Assembly: GCA_029287815.1 (NCBI GenBank)
Contig: JARFQK010000389.1
Location: 1-10,305, forward strand
Length of the DNA: 10,305 bases
Source of the DNA: Gammaproteobacteria bacterium
GTDB lineage: Bacteria; Pseudomonadota; Gammaproteobacteria; SZUA-229
Direction: 5' to 3'
Shown: piece after piece, positions 1-8,721 of the stretch
Numbering within the stretch: position 1 is the stretch's first letter
Layout: each line of letters opens with the position of its first letter
Position numbers and translations under genes: made by a program
The notes under the pieces: generated by a model
Told to the model about the DNA's origin: nothing
Database searches by the model: none
The model's input: the letters and a program-made list of their open reading frames with translations, nothing else

Positions 1-96
1 CAGCAACGTCTACTGCGTGTCACTTCCCATCAGCTTTCAAATGAAGGAGCCTTCAGGCCGAGTGCGAGCTTGGCCGTTGACGGCAGGATAGAGTAA
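1..96 (+). other. Possible 3' tail of an upstream gene, unidentified
   Basis: Frame 1 is open from the window edge for 31 codons and ends at TAA 94-96, eight bases before the GTG start of the first large gene. The translated tail ends in SLAVDGRIE and is not recognised. Frame 2 is open to a TAG at 89-91, so an open frame this short is weak evidence. If real, the upstream gene would be closely spaced with the DUF2126 pair and probably in the same operon. No convincing promoter was seen in these bases. Confidence 0.2.
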
Positions 97-103
97 AAAA
101 ACT

Positions 104-3100
104 GTGGCGATACACGTTGGTATAAAACACGTAACCTGCTACCGATATGACCGTCCGGTCGCCTTATCGCCTCATGTCATGCGCCTGCGCCCGGCACCGC
201 ATGCGCGTACGCCGATACACGACTACCATTTCCAGGTCAGCCCCGAAAATCACCGCCTCTACTGGCAACAGGATCCGTTTGGCAATACGGTCGCGCGTGT
301 GATCTTCCCTGAACGCGTCGAGGAATTGAAAGTTGCCGTCCGACTCGTCGCCGAAATGACCGTTATCAACCCGTTCGATTTCTTTGTCGAGAAATACGCC
401 GAGAACTATCCCTTTCAGTACGACGCATTATTGCGGCAGGAGCTCGAGCCTTATTTCGAACTCACCGAAAGTGGCCCTCGGCTGAGGGCCTGGCTCGAGG
501 GTGTCGACCGCAAGAAACGCCACATCAATCTGTTTCTGGTCGCGCTCAATCAGCGCCTGCAGCAACATATTGACTACGCGATCCGACTCGACCCCGGGGT
601 ACAGACCTGCGAGGAAACCCTCGAAAAAGGTATCGGCTCCTGTCGCGATACCGGCTGGCTGCTGGTGCAAATCCTTCGGCACCTGGGACTCGCCGCGCGT
701 TTCGTCTCCGGCTATCTGGTTCAGCTCACTGCTGATCAGAAGTCGCTGGACGGACCATCGGGACCGGAACATGACTTTACCGATCTGCATGCGTGGGCCG
801 AAGTTTATGTTCCGGGCGCTGGATGGATCGGCCTCGATCCGACCTCGGGTTTATTCGCCGGCGAGGGCCACATACCGCTGGCGTGCACCCCGGATCCGGT
901 CAGTGCTGCACCGATCACCGGTTTTTCCGATGAGTGCGAAGTTGAATTCGACTTTGAGAACGATGTCAGACGTGTACACGAAGATCCGCGGGTCACGAAG
1001 CCTTACACCGAAACCCAGTGGTCGGAGATCCGCAAACTCGGTCGCGCGATAGACGGCGAGCTATCAAAGCTGGATGTCAGACTGACGATGGGCGGTGAGC
1101 CGACGTTTGTGTCCATTGACGATATGGAAGGCGCGCAATGGAACACCCAGGCCCTCGGTGTTCACAAGCGCGAACGCGCAGGCGTGCTGCTCAAACGCTT
1201 GAAGAATGCGTTCGCGCCCGGTGGACTGCTGCACTACGGGGAAGGCAAGTGGTATCCCGGCGAACCGCTGCCGCGCTGGGCGCTGGGCTGTTTCTGGCGG
1301 ACCGATGGCGCGCCGCTGTGGCGCGATGAATCCCTGCTTGCCGATGAGCAACGCGATTACGGCTTCAGCGTCGATGATGCGCGACGCTTTGGTGAGCAAC
1401 TCGCGGGTCACTTGAATGTGGAACCGCGTTTTCTGATCCCGGCGTTTGAAGACTGGCTGCATTATTTGTGGCGGGAAGCGCGACAACCTGTGAACCTGGA
1501 TATCATCGCGATCCCGTGGGCACGCCAGTTTCGTGATGACCTGAGCCTGGCCCTGGCACGCGGCCTGGGCAAACCGGTGGGTTTCGCGTTGCCGCTACTC
1601 TGGGACCGCCATCAGAACGGTTGGCGCTCGGGGTCCTGGGACTTCGCCAGTCAGCTGATGTATCTTTGCCCGGGCAGCTCACCGATGGGTCTGCGGCTGC
1701 CCCTCGCTCAGCTCGAGTGGGTCACGGAAGTCGAGCAGGAAATTGTCGAGGCCCAGACCCAGCCAACTCCGCAGAGACCATTGGCGTCAGGCGCCACGAC
1801 CGAACCAGCCGATTTTGAATCACCGTTGCCCGCCGACGCCAGACCCGAAATCATTCGCAAACGCTACACCAGCTGGACAGGGGTACCGCACACCGCGCTC
1901 TGTATTGAACCGCGCAATGGCCGTCTGTATGTGTTCTTACCGCCGCTCAAAGCCGTCGATCACTTTCTGGCGCTGGTTGCGGCGATAGAGCAGACCGCGG
2001 CCGAACTCGATATGCCGGTCGTGCTCGAAGGCTATGCGCCGCCCGACTCACCGCGGATTGGCTTTTTGAAGGTCACGCCCGATCCGGGCGTGATCGAAGT
2101 GAACATCCACCCTGCCGCTAACTGGGACGAGCTCGAGCATAATACGGTCACGCTCTACGAGGAGGCGCGCCTTTCGCGGCTCGGCACCGAGAAATTCATG
2201 CTGGACGGTCGCCACACCGGCACTGGCGGTGGCAATCACGTGACCCTCGGCGGGCCAACACCCAAGGACAGCGCGTTTGTCCGTAGACCCGACCTGTTAC
2301 GCTCGCTACTCACGTATTGGCAACATCATCCATCGCTGTCTTATCTGTTCTCTGGCTTGTTTATCGGCCCTACTTCACAAGCGCCGCGTGTCGACGAGCG
2401 CGGCATTGCTCTGCTGGACGAACTCGAGCTCAGCCTGGATGAAGCCGACAAAGCAGGTACGCCGAAAGTGATGAACCGGGCTTTGCGCAGCTTTCTGACG
2501 GACATCACCGGCAACACCCACCGGGCGGAGTTTTGTATCGATAAGTTTTATTCGCGCGATAGCGCGACTGGCCGCCAGGGACTGGTTGAGTTCCGAGCAT
2601 TCGAAATGCCCCCACATGCCCGGATGAGCCTGGCGCAAATGTTGTTGTTGCGCGCACTGATTGCCCGCTTCTGGAAAGAGCCCTACCGTCACCCGCTGGT
2701 CCACTGGGGCACCACATTGCACGACCGTTTCCTGTTGCCCCATTACGCCTGGGCCGACTTTGGCACGGTCATTCAGGACCTGAACCAGGCCGGCTATCCG
2801 TTGCAGCTCGAATGGTACGCACCTTTCCTTGAGTTTCGTTTCCCGGTCTACGGGCGCGTCGCCTACGGCGATGTGAAACTGGAGCTGCACATGGCGCTCG
2901 AGCCGTGGCATGTGCTTGGCGAGGAAGCCACAGCCCAGCGCGAAGCGCGCGTGGTCGACTCGGCCGTCGAGAGACTGCAAATTAGCTGTCACGGCTTCGA
3001 TCCTGAACGCTACATTCTGACCTGCAACGGTCGTCGGGTACCGCTGCAAGCCACCGCTGAAGCAGGCATGTTCGTGGCCGGCATCCGCTATAAAGCATGG

Positions 3101-3451
3101 AAATCAGGTTTCGGTTTGCACCCGACCATCGAGGTGCACGCACCGCTGGTATTCGACCTGCATGATCGCCGTCTGGGGCGCTCGATCGGCGGCTGCGTCT
3201 ATCATGTCAGCCACCCAGGCGGCGTCGGTTACGACACGTTCCCAGTCAACGCCTACGAGGCCGAGAGCCGACGCATCTCGCGTTTCTGGAGCTGGGGCCA
3301 TAGCAGCGGTGAGGTGCAACCGCCCAATTGGGTGCGGAAGCTGCAGCAGCATTGCCGTCCAACGACGCCCGACCCATCGCGCGATCCCGAAGTGGAAAAG
3401 ATCAACGCCGACTATCCCTGTACCCTGGACCTGCGACGGCTGCCCCGATGA
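104..3451 (+). CDS. Transglutaminase-like / DUF2126 putative amidoligase, catalytically complete
   Basis: This 1115-residue protein has a bacterial transglutaminase N-terminal domain (about 1-90), a transglutaminase core (about 150-260) and a DUF2126 domain (about 300-1115), which Pfam calls a putative amidoligase. The core triad is visible as Cys180 in GSCRD, His229 in DLHAW and Asp245 in GLDPTSG. Amidoligase motifs are intact: GGEPTFVS (330-337), HYGEGKWYPGE (377-387), GRHTGTGGGNH (702-712), THRAE (805-809), VEFRAFEMPPH (828-838) and a C-terminal HPGG (1037-1040). The length is usual for the family. No signal peptide or membrane segment is seen, so it is probably cytoplasmic. The start is GTG; an in-frame TAG at 89-91 leaves no earlier start, and the N-terminal domain begins at once (IKHVTCYRYDRPV). 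AGGA at 85-88 is a weak, distant ribosome site. The reaction is inferred to be amide bond formation or cleavage on a peptide; the substrate is unknown. It overlaps its paralogue downstream. Confidence 0.9.
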   Translation: MAIHVGIKHVTCYRYDRPVALSPHVMRLRPAPHARTPIHDYHFQVSPENHRLYWQQDPFGNTVARVIFPERVEELKVAVRLVAEMTVINPFDFFVEKYAENYPFQYDALLRQELEPYFELTESGPRLRAWLEGVDRKKRHINLFLVALNQRLQQHIDYAIRLDPGVQTCEETLEKGIGSCRDTGWLLVQILRHLGLAARFVSGYLVQLTADQKSLDGPSGPEHDFTDLHAWAEVYVPGAGWIGLDPTSGLFAGEGHIPLACTPDPVSAAPITGFSDECEVEFDFENDVRRVHEDPRVTKPYTETQWSEIRKLGRAIDGELSKLDVRLTMGGEPTFVSIDDMEGAQWNTQALGVHKRERAGVLLKRLKNAFAPGGLLHYGEGKWYPGEPLPRWALGCFWRTDGAPLWRDESLLADEQRDYGFSVDDARRFGEQLAGHLNVEPRFLIPAFEDWLHYLWREARQPVNLDIIAIPWARQFRDDLSLALARGLGKPVGFALPLLWDRHQNGWRSGSWDFASQLMYLCPGSSPMGLRLPLAQLEWVTEVEQEIVEAQTQPTPQRPLASGATTEPADFESPLPADARPEIIRKRYTSWTGVPHTALCIEPRNGRLYVFLPPLKAVDHFLALVAAIEQTAAELDMPVVLEGYAPPDSPRIGFLKVTPDPGVIEVNIHPAANWDELEHNTVTLYEEARLSRLGTEKFMLDGRHTGTGGGNHVTLGGPTPKDSAFVRRPDLLRSLLTYWQHHPSLSYLFSGLFIGPTSQAPRVDERGIALLDELELSLDEADKAGTPKVMNRALRSFLTDITGNTHRAEFCIDKFYSRDSATGRQGLVEFRAFEMPPHARMSLAQMLLLRALIARFWKEPYRHPLVHWGTTLHDRFLLPHYAWADFGTVIQDLNQAGYPLQLEWYAPFLEFRFPVYGRVAYGDVKLELHMALEPWHVLGEEATAQREARVVDSAVERLQISCHGFDPERYILTCNGRRVPLQATAEAGMFVAGIRYKAWKSGFGLHPTIEVHAPLVFDLHDRRLGRSIGGCVYHVSHPGGVGYDTFPVNAYEAESRRISRFWSWGHSSGEVQPPNWVRKLQQHCRPTTPDPSRDPEVEKINADYPCTLDLRRLPR
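3448..3451 (+). promoter_or_regulatory. ATGA stop/start overlap (translational coupling)
   Basis: The ATG of the second DUF2126 gene (3448-3450) overlaps the TGA of the first (3449-3451). No good Shine-Dalgarno sequence precedes it, since the bases before are GC-rich coding sequence ending CTGCCCCG. Re-initiation by ribosomes finishing the first gene is therefore likely, which would tie the two proteins in amount. Coupling is inferred from the overlap alone. Confidence 0.7.
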
Positions 3452-6400
3452 GTACGCGCATTGCCCTGACACAACATTACGCCTATCGGTTCGATCGATC
3501 GGTGCGGCTGTCAACCCACTGGCTGAGACTGCGTCCGGCACCCCATACGCCCTGTGCGATCTCGGCGTATTCACTGCGGGTGGACGCCGACCCCAACTGG
3601 CTGAACTGGCTGCGCGACCCATTCGAGAACCACCTGGCCCGCCTTGATCTTCCCGAGCCGGTATCGAGCCTGGGCATCTCTATGGAGCTGATCGCAGAGC
3701 TGGAGCCGATCAATCCGTTCGACTTTCTGGTCGAACCGTTCGCGTCCCGCTATCCGTTCGACTACCCGCAGCAGCTGCACAAGGAACTGGCGCCTTATTT
3801 GCGTATCGGCCAGACCGGGCCGCGCATGCGGGCATGGTTGGACCAGCTGGACTGCGGGCCTGGGTATATCCTCGAGCGACTCGAAGCCATCAACGCCAAG
3901 GTCGCGGGGACCGTCGCGATAGCCGGCGCCTGCACACCCGGACCGGTCAACCTGGAGGCCATACTCGAACAAGGTGATGGCTCGGTGTGGGAGCTGGCCT
4001 GGCTGTTGACCCTGGCGCTGCGCGACCTTGGACTTGCAGCCAGATTCACCCATGGCTACCGCATTCTGCTGGACCCAGCCGAAACGACAGACACGGCCAG
4101 CAGCCACGCCTGGAGCGAAGTGTTTCTGCCGGGCGCTGGCTGGCTCGGACTGGACCCGGCATCCGGCTTGTTCACCAATGAAGGCTATATCCCACTGGCG
4201 ACTGCCCCGGAACCTCTGAGGGCTGTGCCAATCGTCGGTTATCGGGAATCTTGCGAGGAAACACGCAGCGAAGAAATTCATTTGCGTCGCCTCCTGCCGC
4301 GAGCGCAGCCCTGGCCTTTCAGCGAAAGCCAATGGGCGGACATCGTTGGTCTCGGCCATCATATCGACTCGGCCCTCGACGGCCAGCACATCGCGCTGTC
4401 GGTGGCCGGCGGCTTGTCTTTCGTCTCGCGTGACGAAGCCGAAGCAACCGAATGGACCCTGACTGCGCTGGGGTCGGACAAGCGCAGGGTCGCCGACGAA
4501 CTGCTGCGGCGGCTCTGGCATCGACTCGCTCCCGGCGGCTTGCTCCACGTTGGGCAGGGCGAAATCTTCGGCGGCGAGTCTTTACCCCGTTGGAATCTTA
4601 ATTGTTTCTTCAGAACAGATGGTCTGCCGGTCTGGCGTCATCGTGCGCTGCTCGAGATGACACAACCAACGGCGAAAACCATGCGCTCGGATGACGCCAA
4701 ACGCCTCGCCGAGGCGCTCACGCGGGCGCTTGGACTTGACGAATCATTCATTATTCCCGCCTTCGAAGACCAGTTGCATGAACTCTGGACAAACCGCGTC
4801 CTCGTCGACTACGTGCCCTCGCCCGAGGAGTTGTCGGATCCGGAACAGCGTCGTCTTCTTGCCTTACACCTCTCGTCGAGCCGGGCGGATCCGGTGGGTC
4901 ATGTGTTGCCGCTGCGTTGGGATCCGACACAGGAACGTTGGCGCAGCGGCCCGTGGACATTTCGCCGCGACCGGCTTTATTTGACCCCAGGCACGTCTCC
5001 GATCGGCTATCGGCTGCCGCTGGACAGCTTCCCGGTCGGCGCAGACGCACCCGCGGAGCCCGACCCGGAGCGCTGCCAGTTCGAAGAACGCCCCTTGCTC
5101 CCTGACATACACGGCGAACTGAGCGCGCGCCTGACCACACTGAGTCCAGCTGGCGCCACGGTCGAACAAGCCGACGCGAAGCCCGCTCGGGGCACAAGCG
5201 CCCCGCGCACAGCGCTGTGCATCGAAGTACGCGACGGCCGCCTGCATATCTTCATGCCGCCACTGACGCACCTGGAGCATTACCTGGATCTGGTCGCCGC
5301 CGTTGAAACTGCCGCGCTGGAGCGGGCGACACCGGTCACGTTTGAGGGTTACCAGCCACCTCAGGATTACCGTCTGCGCCGGCTCAAGCTCGAGCCCGAT
5401 GCCGGCATCCTGAAGGTTTGGCTTCCGGAATCCGAAAACTGGGAGCAACAAATCGAGGTGTTGACAGCGATCTACCAGGAGGCGGCAGAGAGCGGGCTGC
5501 AGGGTGAACGCACGATGGCCGACGGCCAGCGCCTGCCCCCGGGTGGTCATGCGGAGTTGCTGCTCGGAGGCAGTCGGCCGCTGGACAGCCCCTTCCTGCG
5601 CCGTCCGGAACTGCTGCGATCGCTGATCGTATACTGGCAACTGCACCCCAGTCTGTCTTATTTGTTTGCCGGGCGACCCGTCGGTCCGGGTGGTGACGCG
5701 CCGCGCCCCGACGAAGGCCGTGATGAGTCCCTGTACGAGCTGGCTATCGCGCTCGAACGCATTCCGTCAGGGGAAAGCGCCTGCCCCTGGATCCCAGACC
5801 GACTCCTCCGCCACATTCTCGCCGATCCGGCCGGGGACATGCGCCGTGCGGAAATACGCGTCGACCAGCTTTATGCGCCTGATCGCCCGGCGCTGCGGCT
5901 GGGCCGGGTGATGCTGCGCTGTTTCGAGACGCCACCCGATGCAAAGCTTGCCGCGCTGCAAACTCTTCTGGTCAAGGGCTTGATGGCTTACGTCTCGGGC
6001 CAGCCCCAGAGAGCGGAGCCCGCTGTTTGGGGTGAAGCGCTCCACGATCGTTATATGCTCCCGCGTCTGCTCTGGGAGGACTTGTGCACGGTACTCGACG
6101 AGCTGAACACGGCCGGCTATCCGTTTCAAGCCGAGTGGTTCGAGCCCTTGGCTGCGCTCCGCTTCCCGCTGTTGGGCGAAGTGCAGCTCGGCGATATCTC
6201 ATTGCAACTGCGCAGTGCCCACGAACCCTGGCCGGTGTTAGCCGAGGAAACTACGGCCGCAGGCGTTGCACGTTTTATCGACTCGGCGAACGAGCGACTC
6301 GAGGTTCGCGCCACAGGCCTGACGCCTTCTCGTTATGTGCTCGCGTGCAACGAAAGCCGGGTGCCATTGCAGGCCACCCGGGTGCGCGGCGAGTACGTCG

Positions 6401-6828
6401 CCGGGGTGCGCTACAAAGTTGCCAATCCACCCTCCACGCTACACCCCACGATCCCGCCCGTGGACGCGCTGGTTTTTGACCTGATCGATACGTGGACGGG
6501 CCGAGTGGTCGGAGGTTGCTCGTATATGCCGTCGCGCCCGCCGATCTGGAGGCCTGTTGATGCGCCACTGGCGAGCAGGGAAATACGAAGCGGCGAGGAG
6601 CAGCCGCTGCCGTTGTCTCCAATCACAACCACGGCACCATGGAATCTCGGGGGCAAGTTCGTGCCCTACGGCAGCGGCAAGGATCGCATATCCGTTGCCG
6701 CAGATGATCCCATTCAACGCCGTCCCTATCTGCTGGATTTGACCCGAAGGTCCATACCGGGTTACACCAGGATCACGGGAACAGGCGCAGGACGGAGATT
6801 GCCACGTCGCTATCGCGACTCGCAATGA
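3448..6828 (+). CDS. Degenerate transglutaminase/DUF2126 paralogue, probable pseudoenzyme
   Basis: This 1126-residue protein aligns with the upstream gene from its first residues (TQHYAYRFDRSVRLS) almost to the end. An in-frame start at 3328 exists, but ATG 3448 is preferred: it makes an ATGA overlap with the upstream stop and homology begins there. The transglutaminase cysteine is Val180 (GSVWE instead of GSCRD), while His220 and Asp236 remain. In the DUF2126 part, GGEPTFVS has become AGGLSFVS (320-327), the GEGKWY stretch GQGEIF (369-374), and the TGTGGGNH motif is gone. THRAE is MRRAE (798-802), VEFRAFEMPPH is VMLRCFETPPD (821-831), and the HPGG region is missing. Scaffold segments such as HPSLSYLFAG and AGYPFQAEWFEP are well kept, and there is no frameshift, so a non-catalytic partner or scaffold role is inferred. 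Its last residues come from repeat DNA. Translation is probably coupled to the upstream gene. Confidence 0.88.
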   Translation: MSTRIALTQHYAYRFDRSVRLSTHWLRLRPAPHTPCAISAYSLRVDADPNWLNWLRDPFENHLARLDLPEPVSSLGISMELIAELEPINPFDFLVEPFASRYPFDYPQQLHKELAPYLRIGQTGPRMRAWLDQLDCGPGYILERLEAINAKVAGTVAIAGACTPGPVNLEAILEQGDGSVWELAWLLTLALRDLGLAARFTHGYRILLDPAETTDTASSHAWSEVFLPGAGWLGLDPASGLFTNEGYIPLATAPEPLRAVPIVGYRESCEETRSEEIHLRRLLPRAQPWPFSESQWADIVGLGHHIDSALDGQHIALSVAGGLSFVSRDEAEATEWTLTALGSDKRRVADELLRRLWHRLAPGGLLHVGQGEIFGGESLPRWNLNCFFRTDGLPVWRHRALLEMTQPTAKTMRSDDAKRLAEALTRALGLDESFIIPAFEDQLHELWTNRVLVDYVPSPEELSDPEQRRLLALHLSSSRADPVGHVLPLRWDPTQERWRSGPWTFRRDRLYLTPGTSPIGYRLPLDSFPVGADAPAEPDPERCQFEERPLLPDIHGELSARLTTLSPAGATVEQADAKPARGTSAPRTALCIEVRDGRLHIFMPPLTHLEHYLDLVAAVETAALERATPVTFEGYQPPQDYRLRRLKLEPDAGILKVWLPESENWEQQIEVLTAIYQEAAESGLQGERTMADGQRLPPGGHAELLLGGSRPLDSPFLRRPELLRSLIVYWQLHPSLSYLFAGRPVGPGGDAPRPDEGRDESLYELAIALERIPSGESACPWIPDRLLRHILADPAGDMRRAEIRVDQLYAPDRPALRLGRVMLRCFETPPDAKLAALQTLLVKGLMAYVSGQPQRAEPAVWGEALHDRYMLPRLLWEDLCTVLDELNTAGYPFQAEWFEPLAALRFPLLGEVQLGDISLQLRSAHEPWPVLAEETTAAGVARFIDSANERLEVRATGLTPSRYVLACNESRVPLQATRVRGEYVAGVRYKVANPPSTLHPTIPPVDALVFDLIDTWTGRVVGGCSYMPSRPPIWRPVDAPLASREIRSGEEQPLPLSPITTTAPWNLGGKFVPYGSGKDRISVAADDPIQRRPYLLDLTRRSIPGYTRITGTGAGRRLPRRYRDSQ
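6767..6792 (+). repeat. 26-bp direct repeat, copy A, inside a coding 3' end
   Basis: This stretch begins CCAGGATCACGGGAACAGG and matches 8876-8901 at 25 of 26 bases, the difference being A versus G in GGGAACAGG/GGGAGCAGG. Such a match is not expected by chance in 10 kb. Here it encodes part of the C-terminal tail TRITGTGAG of the second DUF2126 protein. The other copy lies in the left half of the MITE-like element, so this is probably a fragment of the same repeat family. Confidence 0.75.
6798..6826. repeat. Hairpin repeat unit at the end of the second DUF2126 gene
   Basis: ATTGC (6798-6802) pairs with GCAAT (6822-6826) and GTCGC (6806-6810) with GCGAC (6815-6819), around a TATC loop and a small internal bulge. 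The minus strand reads TCATTGCGAG across the gene's stop, which resembles dispersed small palindromic repeats seen in many bacterial genomes. No T-run follows on either strand, so a classical Rho-independent terminator is not supported. It sits between convergent genes and could still slow polymerase or protect mRNA ends. Confidence 0.5.
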
Positions 6829-6888
6829 CGCGTATGAATTGGGCAGCTTCTTCGCTTCACTGTGCCATTGGCGCCGTTGAACAAGCAC

Positions 6889-8721
6889 TCAAATGAGCTG
6901 ATAAAGATATCCCAAAACGAGCGTAAACCCGATCCCGGTGATTAGCGTCAGTGGTATGCCCACCCGGAGGAAGTCGGCGAACTTGTAACCGCCAGCGCTG
7001 AAAATCAACAGATTGGTCTGATAACCAATCGGAGTGGCGTAGCTCATATTGACCCCGAAGAGCACGGCCAGAATGAAAGGTTCCAGCGGCACACCGAGCT
7101 GTTGCGCAACGTTCACAGCAACCGGGGTGCCGATCACCGCGGCTGCAGTATTGGAAACCACATTGGTAATCAAAGACATCATGAACAGCATCGCACAAAG
7201 CACGCTGATGACGGGCAGGCCTTGCGTCAAGTGTACAAACTGGTATGCCAGGTAATCGGTCGCTCCAGTATCGATCAGCGCCTTGCCCAAAGCCAAACTC
7301 ACGACCACGATCATTATGATCTGTATATTCAGGGCCTTGCTGATATCGCGCCAGCCCAGGCAACGCGTCAACAGACAGAGTCCCGCGCCGGTCAGCGCAC
7401 TGACGGAAATCGGTAATAGACCAAACGCAGCCATAAGAACCACGCCGCTCATGATCGCAATAGCCAGCGGGCCCTTCGCGGATGACACATAATCGATCTT
7501 GCTGTCCAGAACCAGTAGCTTCGTGTCTTCCTTGATCAAGTCAAGATTTTCCCGTGTACCCTGCACCAGAAGGATGTCGCCTCGATGCAACTTTATCCTG
7601 CTCAGTTTTTCAGTGATGCTTTCGGTCGGCTTATTCAGGCGATGTAGTGCCAGAACGATGATATTGTATTTTTCGGCCAGGCGCGCCTGATTCAGCGATC
7701 GGTTATGCAGCAATGAATTGCTGGTCACCAGGACTTCGGCCATGATCTGGTCGTCCTCCCTCGCCGTGTAGTCGCCTTTGGCAACGCCTTTATCGTTGCC
7801 GACGTTATGCAATTTCCCTTTCAGCTTGCGTTCGAATTCCCTGAGCTTTTCGGCTGTGCCGCTGATAAAGAGCGCATCTCCTGGTCTCAGCAAAACCGCT
7901 GGCAGTGGGAGAATGATCTGGTTTTTGCGGCGCCTGATCTTTTTGATCGGTACCTCGTAGTCCGTGGCTTCGAGCACAGCGTGGACGTCCTTGCCAGCGG
8001 TATAACTGGTGTCAGACAGGAACAGCACTGCATTGTAGATACGTTTGCTGGTGTTGGCCAGATCAATCTGGCGCTCCGGCAACAACAGCGGTGCAACATG
8101 CCACAGGAACAGAATACCGACAGCCCCAACGATGATAACCGGGGCGGAAAAATCGAACATATCAAAATATATCGAGCTGATATCCGCTGCTATCGCGACG
8201 ATCAGTAGATTCGTTGATGTGCCAATGGTGGTTGCCATACCGCCGATCAGGGTCGCAAAGCCAACGGGAATCAGGATCTTTGAGGGTGCTGTTTTGGTTT
8301 CCAGCGACAGACCGATCAGGATTGGTATTAGCATGATCACAATCGGCGTGTTGTTCAGAAATCCGCTGAGCACGGCGCCTGTTAACAGTGTTGTCAGAAA
8401 AACGAGCTTCGGGCGCTTTTTCCACTGACGCGTCAAGGTGCGACTCAAAAATTTCAAAGCACCAGTAATTTCAATACTCTTGCCGAGGATCATCAGTGAG
8501 CATATCGCCACCAGCGCTTCATGGCCAAAGCCGGAGAAGAAGTCCGCGGCTCTCAGCGCACTGCCATCATCATGGGTGTATGGAAAAATCGTGAAGAGTA
8601 AGGTCAGGATGATCAGAATGATCAAGCTGGATGTTTCGAGACGATATCTATCCTGTGAAAAAAGGTAGAGCGCGATAATGGTGAGTACCATTGTCGCCGC
8701 TGCATGAATATTGAGTTCCAT
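6889..8721 (-). CDS. SLC13-type permease with two RCK_C (TrkA-C) domains
   Basis: This 610-residue membrane protein is of the SLC13/divalent anion:sodium symporter superfamily. Hydrophobic helices cover about 1-215 and 413-610, split by a soluble middle of about 200 residues. The first half has the hairpin motif NNTP (123-126) and GTSTNL (167-172). The second half has the matching TNVVSNTAAA (519-528) and TPIGYQTN (563-570), the paired signature of substrate and sodium sites in this family. The middle holds two RCK_C-like domains (about 225-305 and 322-405), each ending in a turn such as LRPGDALFISGT or LHRGDILLVQGT. This arrangement is known in bacterial permeases annotated for sulfate or di/tricarboxylates, and the substrate cannot be fixed here. 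ATG 8721 is the only plausible start, because an in-frame stop lies upstream at 8833-8835 with no ATG or GTG between. There is no clear Shine-Dalgarno site. Its base composition is visibly lower in G+C than that of the DUF2126 genes. It converges on them, 60 bp apart. Confidence 0.9.
   Translation of the reverse strand: MELNIHAAATMVLTIIALYLFSQDRYRLETSSLIILIILTLLFTIFPYTHDDGSALRAADFFSGFGHEALVAICSLMILGKSIEITGALKFLSRTLTRQWKKRPKLVFLTTLLTGAVLSGFLNNTPIVIMLIPILIGLSLETKTAPSKILIPVGFATLIGGMATTIGTSTNLLIVAIAADISSIYFDMFDFSAPVIIVGAVGILFLWHVAPLLLPERQIDLANTSKRIYNAVLFLSDTSYTAGKDVHAVLEATDYEVPIKKIRRRKNQIILPLPAVLLRPGDALFISGTAEKLREFERKLKGKLHNVGNDKGVAKGDYTAREDDQIMAEVLVTSNSLLHNRSLNQARLAEKYNIIVLALHRLNKPTESITEKLSRIKLHRGDILLVQGTRENLDLIKEDTKLLVLDSKIDYVSSAKGPLAIAIMSGVVLMAAFGLLPISVSALTGAGLCLLTRCLGWRDISKALNIQIIMIVVVSLALGKALIDTGATDYLAYQFVHLTQGLPVISVLCAMLFMMSLITNVVSNTAAAVIGTPVAVNVAQQLGVPLEPFILAVLFGVNMSYATPIGYQTNLLIFSAGGYKFADFLRVGIPLTLITGIGFTLVLGYLYQLI

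Noticed and set aside
2375..3049. Antisense open frame of 224 codons inside the first DUF2126 gene
   Set aside because: It is opposite a strongly conserved coding region of high G+C, shows no recognisable domain, and is a typical shadow frame.
3328..3447. Forty-residue N-terminal extension of the second DUF2126 protein
   Set aside because: It lies wholly inside the upstream gene, has low-complexity shadow composition, and family homology starts at ATG 3448 with an ATGA overlap.
3571..4548. Antisense open frame of 325 codons inside the second DUF2126 gene
   Set aside because: The length follows from G+C-rich codon bias of the sense gene; the product shows no family motif and no ribosome site was evident.
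6798..6888. Bidirectional Rho-independent terminator between the convergent genes
   Set aside because: The hairpin at 6798-6826 lacks a T-run on either strand and overlaps the coding end; no other stem with a T-run was seen.
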